IMG/VR virus record: IMGVR_UViG_3300041964_000086
Coordinates: 1 to 51,732 of that record
Length of the DNA: 51,732 nucleotides
Direction: 5' to 3' (one strand)
DNA from: a virus
The notes beneath the pieces were generated by a model, which made no database searches, was not told where the DNA came from, and saw only the letters and a list, made by a program, of their open reading frames with translations. Numbering within the stretch: position 1 is the first letter of the stretch; each line of letters opens with the position of its first letter. Both the position numbers and the translations under genes were made by a program. This document shows positions 1 to 12,076 of the stretch, piece after piece.

Positions 1-3000
1 GCATCTCGTATCCTCCCCCTCCCTCTCTATCAACATGCCCTATCCATCCACCTCTCATCCTACGTATCCTCACCCATATCATCCTCTGCCTCTAATTCTA
101 ATCTCGCCTCCCTTCGCTGTCTTCGTATGTATAGCTATCTACCCAATATCTTCGCGGAATCCGCTCATCTATCTATCCTATCGGGGCTCCAGTCCATCGC
201 TATCTCTCCATCCAATCCATCTTCCCTGCCTGTGTTAAAGAGTGAGAAAGGGAGCTACGTTAGTATTATTTAATAGTTCCTCCTCCTTATAATTAGAAAC
301 GTTCCGGCGTATAGCTATATCCCCCGCTTCTCTACTATTATCTATCTCCCTGTTCCTCTATATAAGTCTCCTCCTCCCTTCCTCTAATCTCCAGATTCAA
401 AATTCTCCAATTTTCCTCTACTTTCCTCTTCCTCCTCTATCCATCTCTAATCTCCTCAATCCAAATCCTATCTAATCTACAATTCTTCATGGCCAACCAG
501 ACGAACAAGACCAAGTATTTCCGCGGGCAAAATAAGCATGACGGAAAGGTGCGCCAAAGTAATGGGAACCAATTAGGAGAATGATGAGTAAGCCATTCAG
601 GCGTGGCTATACATCCGCAACTACATTCATCATTTTTGGCACTGATTTTGCCCGAGTTTTTAATTGTGTGGGCCGCTGCATACCCATAACTTTATCCTCT
701 AGTGTACTATATCTTCACTAACAGTTCACACCTCCCCTCCCCATCTATAACTAATCTCCAAGCTCCACCTCACTTCTCCTTCGTATCCCATCTCTCCTTA
801 CCTTTTCTTGATATCCGTATCTTAACACCTACAATCCACTAACTTATAAGTATATGGCTTCTTAGGTCCATTAGTCGTCGCTAATCACTACCCACTCCAC
901 ACCAATCAAAAAACAAACCATCCGGTCGCGCTCGAGCAACGAAACCCAAGACGGGAAACTCCGTTCGAAACTCGCACACAACGATTTACTCTTTCCTCTT
1001 GCGCGGGCGGGGTAGGAGCTAGCGTGAAGTGCGAGCACACGAAGAACCCATCAAGCCGCGCGGAGGCGTCAACGAGCGACGCTGTCCTTTGATGCACCCC
1101 TCCGGAGGGTGAGGGGGTCCTACTAGGACGGTCCGTGGTGGTGGGTGCGTCCCCCCCCCTTTACCACCGCCCATGGCCCGATCGGGACCATGATCGAGAG
1201 CCTCGTCGCGGGGCCGGTTGAGGATGGGAAGCGCTTCCAGCGTGTAGCCTTTGTAGTTCGTTAGCCTGCCCTCTCTCCCGCCGGAGGACGAAATGGGCGG
1301 AATATGGGCCCTCATGGGCCCTCGGCTCTTGTTTCGGCAACTGGTTGCCAGCGCTCGGAGCTGCGTGCGGCGACAGAGGTGCAAGATCGAAAACACAATT
1401 ATAATGAAATTAGAGATCATCAAGAATCCTTTTCTAGTTTTAGACATCATCCTGCAGGCTAACACCCTAACTCTCCTTATTATTTTTTATTTAATTTTTC
1501 CTCACAATCTTAATCATAACAACATGCATTACTATACCTTTAATACTATTAAAGGATATTATGAAAACGTGCTCCCCGTGTTGTTTTTCCGCATGTGTGT
1601 GCGCGTAGGGTCTTACTGTCTTCTTTGTATGGGGTGCGTCAGGTGGCGCTTTTTCCTGAATCCTAGAGAATTAGGGTTAATATCCGATTCCTCGCTCTGT
1701 GGCAGAAAAAAATCCTCCTTTCTGTTCGGCGCCGGTCTTACCAACATACCAACTACCCTTTAAAAAAACTACTTATCTTTTCTCGTGCCTTCGCTCTTCT
1801 GTTCACAACCCCTTACTATTTACACATGCCCCCTTCTCCAACATCACTAAAACTCACCTTTCCTACTCAACTAACACTCTAACTCTACTTTTCATAACAA
1901 CTACAATTGTATGGGCCTTCACAATAAAATCCTTCGGCTCCTTCAGCCCACCAGACACCTGTCTTTTTTAATCACTCCTCCTTGGCCTAGCCATCAACAC
2001 TCTTCTATTTCGTGTTTTTTACACCATTTCAAACAAAAACCACCACCTCATGCTAATCGCGTACACGTAAGGTGGAACCGGTGGCGGCCTACACCCAAAC
2101 CTACTGGCGATACTGGACGGCTTCCCTCACGGGGCAAGCGCCTGTGCCCTGAAATCTAAGGTATATAAAAAAACAAACTCATTATTAAAACTGTAAGTAC
2201 AACTCAAAGGAAAAAACGGCGCGGGTTACTAGCGGGTGTGCTGAGAGGGCTGCGGGGACCTCATCGAATGGCCAGGCACCTGAAAAGGGATGAGGAAAAT
2301 GAGCCGGTGCCTGCTATCAAGGTACTGACCTACTGGATGCTACGACTTTTTTTTTTTATTCGTCGCGGGTGCGTGGCTCTTTTCTTGCTTCCTTCATAGC
2401 GAATGCTTACTGTACGCAAAGCTACACAATAAGAAATTGGACCAAAGCATTGCTGTCAATTCATAGCCACGTTTCCTCAACACACCGTTCATTGCACGCG
2501 GCATGCACCTGCAACTCTTTTGTCTCACCGTAAACACTCTTAATTTTTTTTTTTCTTTTCTTTTTCTATTTTAAACAACAAAACAGACACAACCCTAAAA
2601 ACGGTACTGACAACACACCAACGTACAATCCTACATACAACACTCTTATCCAACTCACCTCTTCAGGCTAAAATTCTAACAAACCACCTCTTTTTATCGA
2701 GCCTTGTTACATCTAACGAATACCACATGCCAACAACACCATACTCAAACATCATGTATAGAATTGTCGGAGGGGAGAAGAGGCATACAGAATGCGCTAA
2801 AGGAGGGGGCAGTGACAGTCCGGGGCATCAGCGATGGAGCCACCCGTTCTCTCAGAAAACTCAACTGGATACGATTGAGAATGGAGCCTTTTCGCCACGT
2901 AATTAGGGGCGGAGAGGCAACACAAAAATGACTCCTTAACCCAAGGATACCAACGACTCTCAGTCCTTTTTATCGAAAGCGTCTTGGTTTACACCTCTCC

Positions 3001-3879
3001 ATCATTTAACACATCCATATACGAGTGGTTAACCTTCCAGCATCCCCCTTTAATCTTCCTTCTTACATTCCCTGGACCATCCTCCCTTCACTCCTCTCAG
3101 TTAGAGTATGGATGATTATACAACACACGTCGACAAAACAACGATCGGGGGGTTTGCCATACCACCCAAGGGGAAGACTAAAAACGGACCGGTTGACCAG
3201 GTGGACCTACTTCAACACTATTCAGACGAGGTATACCAGCGGGTTGAAATACGTGGAATCCTCCTACCTTTACCACGGACAGAGCACCCTAGGCGGTCGG
3301 AGCAGGGGCGGAAGCTCGAACGCGTCTTAGAATTCCAAACTGGGGTAAGGCATCTGTAACACTGAACATCTCACTACTGATATCCAACAATAAGCGATCT
3401 GAGAGATACGACGTCTATTTGGTTTCGCGGTTTGGGGACGGCATGTGAACAGAAAGAAACGTTCCCCGCAATATGGGGCTAACATGGGGAGCTCATAAGG
3501 AGCAAAGCGTAGAGAGTGTAGACAGCGTGCCTTTGGACGATACACTGATCAAGACAATGGAGACGACTCTTTTCTCCTTTTTTTTTACTTTTTTATTCTT
3601 TTTGTACAGTTTGGGAATACCTATACAGAAACAACCCTCTACGAGTACTCTTTATAGGGTGCGTTATCACGAAAACTCTTTTTTGTGTTACACTAGACTC
3701 TTTTCCCCACTTTTTCGTGTCGCAAGGAGTTGTGCCAAGTTGCGCGTAATGGCAAAAACCAACCCCAACGATAAATAAAAAAGTATAGAAAAAAAGATCA
3801 AAATAGGTGATCGATTAAGAAAGTCGAAAGTTCTGTGTGGGAATGGAGGGGTAGAAAGTTGCGTGTCACAAATTGATGT

Positions 3880-3897
3880 GGGGGGGGGGGGGGGGGG
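3880..3897. repeat. 18-base poly-G run
   Basis: An uninterrupted run of 18 G on the plus strand. With a second run of 29 G about 100 bases on, it is typical of sequencing or assembly artefact and unlike anything in the prophage. Confidence 0.9.
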
Positions 3898-3998
3898 CGT
3901 AATCATATGAGGAGATGGCAGTGAAGGATAGTTCGAGCCAATTTCAACGATCATCTCGAACTACGATTGTCCAGAGGGTATGGGGAAAATCCCTTAGT

Positions 3999-4027
3999 GG
4001 GGGGGGGGGGGGGGGGGGGGGGGGGGG
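3999..4027. repeat. 29-base poly-G run
   Basis: An uninterrupted run of 29 G. Long mono-G tracts are rare in bacterial genomes and common in low-quality reads. Confidence 0.9.
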
Positions 4028-4857
4028 TGGGGGAGATCCTCAAAAATCTAAAAATTGGCCGCAAACCGGCGCGCGCGTGAAGCCCGACAAGGAAAGAGTC
4101 GAGAACCAACTAAACATAACAACGAAGGAAACGGCAAAGCGACCCGACAACGCAAAAATATATTCCACTTGTCTTTCTTAAACTTAACTATTGCGCGGGT
4201 TTTTACGTAGCTCGTAATGGACACATGTGCAATGTATTGTACTACATTAGACTCTCAACTCTTCTTACTTCTATCTATAGGACAACAAAACAATCAGCTA
4301 ATAATTAAGGCCACTACACATTGAGGGGGACAGACATTCCAATAATAACCTTCTTAATAATTACTTGCAACCCTATATTTCCTACGCCTAAAAATAATTA
4401 CTATTCTTTCTACGGCCGCTCAATGGTTGCGACCGGGAATCAGGCTTGGGAGTATTAGTTATCGGCGAGTTAGTTTATTTATGTATTACGTTGCTATGAC
4501 TAAATTTATTCAAAAGTGGCATTGTCATGTTCTCCGTTAATGTAAGTAGGTACTACGAAATTCATACGGAGACCTATGTACGTTTCTGAAAATACTACCC
4601 CTATGGCCAAGGTCGATATAGCTAGTGAGTATAAGTGAATAGAAATGTAAATGAGAGTAGATTGGCTCAAATATACTACAAAGACGTATTTTGTTGCCGG
4701 GTCGTCTTTGACTCATGAAGTACGATGTCTTGTTGATGCTCGGAAGCAACTCGAATGGCATCGCTTGCTTGTGCTGGTTCCCTGAGCTGTTTTTCAGGTT
4801 AGCTTGTTAAGATTTACCGTCGACTATAAAGCTTCGTATGTTAGTGGGAGGGCAGGG

Positions 4858-5175
4858 CGGGGGGGGGGGGGCAGGGGGGGGGGGGGGGGAGGTCGGGCGG
4901 GGAGGGAGGGGGGGGGGGGGAGGGGGTGGAGGGGGATAGGGAGGAGGTGGGAAGGGGGGCAGAGGTTGAAGGCAGGAGGGGGATGGGAGGGGGGGGGGGA
5001 AACGGGGGGGTGGCGGGAGGGACCAAGGGCGGGGGGGGAGGGGTCGGGGGGAAAAAGGGGGAGAGTGTGGGATGGAAGGAGCGTGTAGGGGTCGGAATAG
5101 GGGAGAGTTGTGGAGTTCAAGACGCTATGGGGGTTTGTGAGGGAGGGGATGTGTGTTGGGGGGGGGAGTGATGAA
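4858..5175. repeat. G-rich low-complexity tract
   Basis: About 320 bases composed mostly of G with short A and T interruptions and many runs of 5 to 13 G. The glycine/arginine-rich and proline-rich frames here are composition effects, not genes. Confidence 0.85.
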
Positions 5176-6456
5176 TGTGCAGTCATACATACTCATGGGA
5201 CTGTTTGCGGTCACTGCATGTGGAGATTCTTAGATCGGAAGGGGGGGATGCATGGTTTGGGTGCAGAGGGGAGGGGGGAGATGGGGCAGGGGGTACGGGA
5301 GTAATGAACAAAGGGTAGGTCAAGAGCCTTGACAGGTCTCTGTAGGGGGGGGGTATATCTGAGAGTGAGGGGACAGCTATGAGAACGGAGGCGAACGACA
5401 ACTAAAAAAAACGCGCTAAGGGTATAAAGGAGAGCCTTGTAACCTATAGTAAATTTGAAAAAATGGCATAAGATCATAGAGACATGTAGAGAATAAAATT
5501 AAATAAGAATAAATATGGTAGACGAGTATGAATATTTATAAGATATCAAAGTGATGTTCTTGAGAGCGTAAAATGGAAATTACTCGCTGAATGGAAAAAA
5601 GAGATAAACGAAGAGGAACAGATAGAGGGTAGTAGAGGCAAAAAAAACGATGGAGAGAAAAGGGGAAGAGGAAAGATGACGAGGGGAGTAGCAGAATATG
5701 GGAAAAAAAAGAGAGATGAGACAAAGGAATGACAAGACTAGGCAGAGACAAGCCGGAAAGTGGCGAAAACAAAACTGCCGCGATCGATGCACAAATGTCG
5801 GAACCACGGAGAGCAGCCGGTAGGCTAGAGGCAAAGGTTCGTCAAACACCGGAAGACAAACGCTATCATGACCCGGAGAAGAAACAACGGGCGGGAAAAC
5901 AACCGACCGCAAGTCGTCCGCCACGAAGAGAGACAAGCAGAGATGGCCCAACCATCTCCAAAATCGAAATACCAGAAAGCTAAAATAAACACGTACGGCG
6001 CAACAGTGAAGCGTGCGCGGTCCAGTAAGCGGTGAGAGTCCAGCAAGTAGTACAATACCCACAAAAAGGCACAATGGCACCTAAGCAAATAAGGCCAAAA
6101 AAAAGGGCAAGACCTACACATCCAAAAGAAAAACCATGAGGCAAAGAAAACATAAACAAAACTAAAAAGAAAAAATGATAACTTCATGAAAGTCAATATA
6201 CAAAGAGACAAGCAATATTGTGGTACGATCGGTCACGTAAAAAAAGAAAACAAGAGGAATAAAAAAGAAGAACGAACAATAAAAAATAAGTGAGCGGTCT
6301 CAGGGGAGTAAAGAGTAGAAATTAAATAATACATGAATCTGAAAAAAATGGGTCAAAAGTAGACTACAACCGTGCTTTAGCGATGGATCACGAGGAACAA
6401 TCCACTTGCAAACGCATGGAGCGCCAACCATTTTTTAGCCTGCTACCTTTTGCGGG

Positions 6457-6536
6457 TGTCTTATCTCAGTAGATGGTAGAAGCGCCTCGAAATGTGCATT
6501 GAGTAGGTTTCAGGTGTTCGAATCCCCTAGGCTCCC
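6457..6536 (+). pseudogene. Damaged tRNA-like sequence (possibly tRNA-Ser, CGA)
   Basis: The 3' half has a convincing T arm (GTTCGAATCCCCT) followed by an acceptor-like AGGCTCCC. Upstream are a D-arm-like stretch and a loop CTCGAAA with the form of an anticodon loop for CGA. The 5' acceptor strand does not pair properly with the 3' strand and the anticodon stem is broken. This fits a tRNA corrupted by indels at the degraded contig end, or chance. A tRNA would be a plausible host landmark or a neighbour of the phage end. Confidence 0.25.
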
Positions 6537-6540
6537 TTTA

Positions 6541-7229
6541 AGCAAGGCCCGCGAATAGCGGGAACTTAGGAGCGCTCGTGGCTCTTACAGCCCATGACGC
6601 CAAGCTACAGGATAAACCCGCGCTCGCTTTGATAGGGAGTATTAGGGCGGTTGATACGTGGGGCTCAAATTGTAGCGGCCCGTGCACGGTCCATTGCATC
6701 GGCGGCGTGCAGCGACGTTTCCAAGGTGGTCGGCCGAGGCGGGGCCGTTGACCCGGATTGTGGCAGCCAGGCCGTCACCAGGGCAAAATATCGCACCGGC
6801 GCTGTCATGTGGCGGGCGCGGGTTGAGCCTGAGGAGCAAAACGTTATTGTCTCGTCCATTCGCCGCACGAAAGCATACCCGGCGAACTCGCCTATAGTCA
6901 GCCATTAAATGCTCGCGCCTGGCTTCCGCCAGCGAGTAGAAGCGTTAGCCGAGGCGCGGCGGTGCAGCCGCTCCCACAATGACCCGCCGCTTCGCGCTGG
7001 CATCGGGGTCGCATAGACAACTGGCGGGGGCAAGCATGGGCGGCGGCGCTCGATCACTCGAGAGACGGGCAGTGGCTGCAATGCGCGGAACCGGTGCGCG
7101 CGCGCCGAGCGGCCGATCGTTATCAGGGCGCCGGGGTGAGGTCGTTCGTGATCGATGGGCCGTCAGCCAGCCGTCGCACGGCACCGGGCAGCGGCCAGCA
7201 GATGCTTTGCCTTACTTCGCCGATCGCAC
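6541..7229. other. GC-rich stretch without a confident gene, beside the phage right end
   Basis: Composition becomes GC-rich like the prophage, but no frame is convincing in either direction. Short frames exist on the minus strand (6642-6905, 6945-7184, 7123-7239) and may be pieces of one frameshifted gene lying beyond the last tail gene. The right end of the prophage should lie here or further left; I could not find a terminal repeat or a TG/CA boundary. Confidence 0.5.
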
Positions 7230-8216
7230 TCATGAGCCGATGAGGCTGCAGACGACGTTTGCGACCCGCAGCTGCACGTTGGGGCCGAGCGGATCGGGCG
7301 CGAGCAGGAACACCTCGCCCCAAGGATCGATCGCCGAGTGCGGCTCGCACTGATAGCTGCACCGCCGGCGGGAGGATAGCTGACCACATCCCAGTTGATC
7401 TGCATGCTGCCGGATGCGTCGGCCGGCGGGAGAAAGCGGTACTTCACCGCGCGGTAAAAGACACTGTCCGGCGGCGTGGCAATCATCAGCGCGAAGATCG
7501 GCGAGAAGTTCAGATCAGTCGGATCAGCCGGAAAGGCGAGCGCGACCGCGCGCTCGATCAGGTCTTCAAAAGGATCTCGTCGTCGAGCGTCTCAACCACC
7601 GTGCCGCTGCTCGTCGCGGTCCCGCCGGTAACCGTGCGGGCCGTGGCCGATGCGCCGCTGGCGGTGGGGCCAGTGGGCGCGGATCCGCCACCTCCGGCTG
7701 CAGCTCGGAGTGTAAAAGCCGGGCGCAAGCCGAACGCCCAGAGCTGCATGTCTGGCCAGTCGTGAAACGCCGAGCGCGATGCGCGATGCGCGCGGATCGA
7801 TGGCGCAAAGGTCGTGCTGCACTCGGCGCCGGGGCTGCAGCTCGTGGTGGCCCCTTTGGTGAGGGACGCCTGCGCCGTGCCGCTGAAGTCGATCGTGAAA
7901 GGAAGCCCTGCAGGTCACGGTCGCAATCCCCCAGATCGGCATGGTACACCTCCGTCACCGATTCACTCCGCGACCCGTGCAGCGGCCCAATGCACAGCGA
8001 GCTGGTCTGAGTGCCGGTGCCGGTGAAACTGAACTGCAGCGTGAGCTGGCGAAACCAGCGGGCCGAGCCATCGATCGCCCGGATGCCGCACATGGTTTGG
8101 AGGGTCTGCGCGGAGCGAAAGACGATGTCGACGTGACACCCGCAGCCGCAGGGGTTCGTCGCGGCAAAGCATTCGCAGCAGGCCCCGCCCGTCGTGCTGG
8201 GAAAGAACGCGCTCAC
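7230..8216 (-). CDS. Phage tail-tip protein (frameshifted)
   Basis: Reconstructed protein of about 328 residues. It starts with GTG at 8216, overlapping the stop of the preceding gene (GTGA), and begins with a Cys-rich segment (CCECFAATNPCGCGCHVD) followed by beta-rich sequence. The frame has to be changed several times (near 7.93, 7.75, 7.55 and 7.38 kb) to keep sensible protein. The final segment, which includes DPWGEVFLLAPDPLGP, ends at a TGA at 7230. No family is recognised. Being second after the tape measure in a siphovirus-type order makes a tail-tip or host-contact role likely (inference). The indels look like sequencing errors because good protein continues in another frame each time. 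Confidence 0.5.
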
Positions 8217-9560
8217 CCGCGGATGATGAAGTTGTAATCCACGCTCGCCCCGCCTTCGCAGATGCTGATCGTCTTCACTTTGGTCCCTTGACCGAGCCCA
8301 TCATCCTGCTGCTTGTCGAAACCATACTGCTGCCAGCTCGATTCCCGGGCCGTCGGGGCGGTGCGGAGGCGATTGGGGACGCAAAAGGTCGAGGCGCTGC
8401 CCGAGCCCGAGCTGCGTTGGAGGGCCGCAGCGCACTGCCGTCGTGCCGGCGCCGATGTCGCGCACGATCTCCTGGCAGACGGCGTGCGCGGTGGAGTAGC
8501 CATCGCCGGCGCCGTCCACATCCAGAGCTCACCGACGCGGATCTCCCAATCGACCTCCTGCGCGCATGCTGGCGCCAGCTCATGTCGTAGTAGAGGCGGC
8601 TGTGCGCCGCGTGCAGTTCCTTGGCCAGGCCATCGGGCGGGCGCTCCTCGGCCGGCTCATATTGACTGCCGGTCCAGACCTGACCGCGCAGCTCGATGGT
8701 GGTTCTCTTCGCCGCCGAATGAGCCGTTGCCGATCGTGCTCACATCGCTCTGCAGCTCACGCCAGATGGCGGTAAACTCACCTGCGGTGGCCACGTGCGG
8801 AGCACGTAGCGGATGGCGACGAAGGGCGTGAGCAGATCGTAGCGCGGGATGCCGCGAAACTCGGTGAGCTCGGTCATCTTCGCCACATGCAGGCGGTTGG
8901 GATCACCCCGCTCCTGCAGCCCGGAGCGGAAGACCAGCGTGCTGCCCGCATTGGAGTGATCCCAGCGCGCGATGATGTGCGGCGCCCAGGCGAGCTGCCC
9001 GCGGATCACATCGGCGATGCGCTGATCCAACACGGCGCTTTCGGGCGGCGATACCTCGGGAATGTTGGCCAGGTTATAGCTGATCGGCGCACCCCAGCGG
9101 GTGATCGCGCACTCGAGCGCTTCCTTGATCTGCGCGCTGAGATCGAGCTTCACGCCGTCCCGCTTCCGGTTAAGGACCGCCTTGCTGAGGAGCCGGTCGA
9201 TGGTCAGGCTGAAGGGATTCGTCGGTCGGAGGCGATCGCCACGGCTGGATGAAAGGTGGCGCGGGCGAGGTAGTATTGCGGACCAAGAAGCTGATACTCG
9301 CGCTGCTCGGTCGCGGGGGTGGCGAGGCGATCGCGGGGCATGAGCACGCCGATGCAGCGCACCTGCCCCTGGATCAATGAGCGCGTAGCGACCGAGCGGA
9401 TTGAGGAGGGAGTCGAGATCGACATCGCGACGCATGCGCAGCACCAGGCGCTCTTCGCCGCCTGCAGCCTCAGTGTGCACCGCGCTGTCGATGCGAGCTC
9501 CTCGAGCGTCTGCTCGCGACCGCTGCCGAGCGGGCGGAGGCGATGAGTGGCAATGCTCAT
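8213..9560 (-). CDS. Phage distal tail / baseplate hub-like protein (frameshifted)
   Basis: Starts ATG at 9560, 4 bases after the tape measure stop. The reconstructed product of about 450 residues reads through several frames. Clear pieces include an N-terminal MSIATHRLRPLGSGREQTLE, a middle segment with LLGPQYYLARATFHP and a long C-terminal half with TIDRLLSKAVLNRKRDGVKL. The last segment ends VDYNFIIRG at 8213. Breaks fall near 9.48, 9.37, 9.22, 8.78 and 8.45 kb. Position directly after the tape measure fits a distal tail or hub protein, as in Mu or B3-like phages. Family membership is not visible from motifs, so the role is inferred from order. Confidence 0.5.
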
Positions 9561-9564
9561 TGGT

Positions 9565-12053
9565 TCATTGCTCCGCGTTGAGCCGGCTCACCTGCGCAGC
9601 AAGCGCTTTGATCTCTCCCTGCATCCGCTCCATGCCGCTCCCGATCTCGCCGGCAGCCGTCGTGAGCGCCTCGGCGGCGCCGGTGATCGTGCCGGTCGCT
9701 TCCGTCAGCGCGGCGGCTGCTTCCTCCATCGCGGTGCCGCCCTTGCCCATCTCATCAGCGGCATCCTTTACCGCAGCGCCGGCGCCGCCACCGTCGACAC
9801 CCGGAGCGTCCGGAGCGTTGCCGGGGGAAATCGGGATCGCATCGCCGAGTGTGGCGCCGCCGCTGCCGGGGAACATCTTGCGCCAGCTGTCGGCGGGCGT
9901 GAGTCCGTTGCTCATCGCGCCAGGGCCGCTCATGCCGCCGGGGCCGAAGCGTGCGGCCCAATCCGCATCGGGAGTGAGACCGCCGCCGAAGCCTCCCTGC
10001 CCCTCGGCGCGCGTGGCCGAGCCGCCGATTCGGCCGCTCTTGCGGCGCTCCTCGCGACGGAAAACATCCATCTCCGCCTCGACACGGCGCTGCGCATCGG
10101 CGGGGTCGAGATCGGGCGGCAGGCTTTGGCGAAACTCCACCTCGTGCATCCTTTCGCGCGCTTCGCGCTGGGCTTTGCGGCTGCGGCCGGCCTCGGCATT
10201 GCGCACCGCGGCCTGCGCATCGAGCAGCTCGCGCTGGCGCTGCTTCTCCTTTTCCGCGGTCTGCTTCTTCAGCTCGGCCGTTTGCTGTGCGAGCACGATC
10301 GCGCGTTCCTTTTCGGAAGGGAGCAGGTCGCTGGCGTTGATGTCGCGGATCTGCTTGGCCAGGTCGCGCTGCTGCTCGAGGTGAGCGACGGCGCCGAGGT
10401 TGCCGCGGGCGCGTTCGCGCTCGATGGCCAGCTCTCTTCCATCGTGGCGGTGAGCTGCTCCGCCTTTTCGAGCTGCTCCTGGTAGCTCTTGGTCTGCTCG
10501 GCGGTCCCTTTGGTCACCTCGGCGGTGAGCTTCAGGATCTCCCGCAGATCCTGCAGCAGCTCGGTCTTTGCCTCACCTGGAATGTTGGGGTTGGCGGCGA
10601 TCGATTGTGCGGTCTGCTGCGCGTCGAAATCGGGCGCGGTCGCCCAGCGTCGGGCGAACGATTCGCGCGCTTTGGCGAGCTGCTCGGTCTGCCGGGTGAG
10701 CTGCTCCGGCGCGGTAAGGGCAGTCATTCCCTCCGCGCCGATCTCCTTCATCAGGCGCTCGACCTGATCGGCGAGCTTCTCCGCGGCACGCGCCTGTTTC
10801 TCCGTCTGCTCGACCGCCTTGGGCTGCGTAGCGGTCTCTTCCTTCACGGTGGCGACGATGTCCGCGCGGCGGGCGAGCATCCGCTCCAGGATCGCGACAT
10901 GGCCTTCGAGTTGCGTCTTGACCTCGCCTTCCGCCTGGGCTGCTTCGGCGCGGCGTCGAGAGATTGCGGCCTCGATCTTCTCAGCGCCATCTTCCCCGCT
11001 GATCCCTTTCCGGAGCGAGAGCTTCTCCTTGTCGAGCTGCTCCGCGCGGGTGGCGCTCATGGCGGGATTGACGAGCGGCTTCCAGGTGGCGAGCAGGCCG
11101 CTCATATCCCAGAAACCATCCTTGCCGCCGAAGCCTTCCTTCAGCTTTTCGCCGACATCGCCGATCAGCGGGAGCACGTTGCCGAGCATGGCGCCGAGTC
11201 CAGCGGCCATCTGCTCCGCCTTCTCTGCGCCGAGCTCGGCGTTGATCCCTTTCAGCCCGTCTTTGATCTGCGTGAAAAACTCCTCCGTCGCCACGCCCTT
11301 CAGCTGGGTGAGGTTGTCCTCGAGGTTGCTGATCTGCGTGTTGTAGCTCTCCGCGCCGACGGCGCCGGCTTCGGCGAACGCATCGAGCTTGCTGGTGAGA
11401 AAATCGAAGAGCTGCCCGCTCTCCCGCGCGCTGTCGACCTGCGCCTTGGTGATGCCGAGGATGCGCGCCGCTGCGGCGTCTTCGGTGATGTTGCCGGTGA
11501 CGAGCGCGCGCGATTCCTGCAGGAGCTGATCGCTGCGGATCCCGAGGCCGCTGAGCGCTTGCGACATCAGCACCACGAGATCGACCTGCTGCTTGATCCC
11601 GAGCCCGGCGGCCGACATCGATCCGGCGAGCCCCTGAAAGCCGCCGACGAGCTGCTCAAAGGTGGCCGGGCTGGTCTTCGCCTTTTCCTTCAGCAGATCG
11701 ATCGCCTCGCCGCTCTCACGCATCGCATCCTGAAAGCTTTTGCTGCCCGTGGTGTCGAACTGCTTGAAGATGGCGGCCACCCCTAGGCGCGCGCTTTCCA
11801 CGGTGGCGTTGAAATTGAGCCCCTCGACCACCGCCTGCCGCAGCATGGTCGGGATTGCGGCGAGGGTGGTCTTGAGGTCGCCATAAACGTCCTGTCCGAT
11901 GCCTTGCAAGAAGCCTTGCTTCAGCGATGCACTCGACTTGCCGAGCCGTTGCACCTGGGCTTCCAGCTCGACGATGCGCTTTTCCATCGCCTCCACCCCG
12001 CGCGTGTCTGCCTCGGTGCCGATCCGGACCTTGATGAAGTTCTTGTCAGCCAT
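9565..12053 (-). CDS. Tail tape measure protein (one frameshift)
   Basis: About 829 residues: the N-terminal 540 or so in one frame to about 10440 and the rest in another, down to the stop at 9565. It is rich in Ala, Glu and Lys with long helical and coiled-coil stretches. An early segment resembles tape measure core domains (SMSAAGLGIKQQVDLVVLMS, with TKAQVDSARESGQLFDFL). The C-terminal third has Ala/Gly-rich repeats of the type AAEALTTAAGEIGSGMER. It sets tail length during assembly; the size suggests a siphovirus-like tail of roughly 120 nm by the usual 0.15 nm per residue. It follows the G/GT chaperone genes, the usual place. The break near 10440 (GAGAG) is probably a sequencing indel. 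Confidence 0.85.
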
Positions 12054-12076
12054 CGGAGTTCACCGCGAGGGGTATT

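Larger units (their letters stand above)
1..6420. other. Atypical, apparently non-coding sequence (probable low-quality contig end)
   Basis: No reading frame here looks like a real protein; the open frames are low-complexity (Ser/Pro/Leu/Tyr-rich, or poly-Gly/Arg from G runs). Composition drifts: pyrimidine-rich from 1 to about 900, AT-rich to about 4.8 kb, G-rich at 4.85-5.35 kb, then strongly purine-rich to about 6.36 kb. The prophage and the right flank are GC-rich and coding, so this is not the same kind of DNA. Indels in genes become denser going left from 12 kb towards this stretch, which fits failing consensus quality at a contig end. A real eukaryotic or chimeric insert is not excluded. 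I see no RNA gene, repeat array or operon in it. Confidence 0.6.

Noticed and set aside
4804-5186. Gly/Arg-rich and Pro-rich open frames
   Set aside because: They are produced by the poly-G tract and have no coding character.
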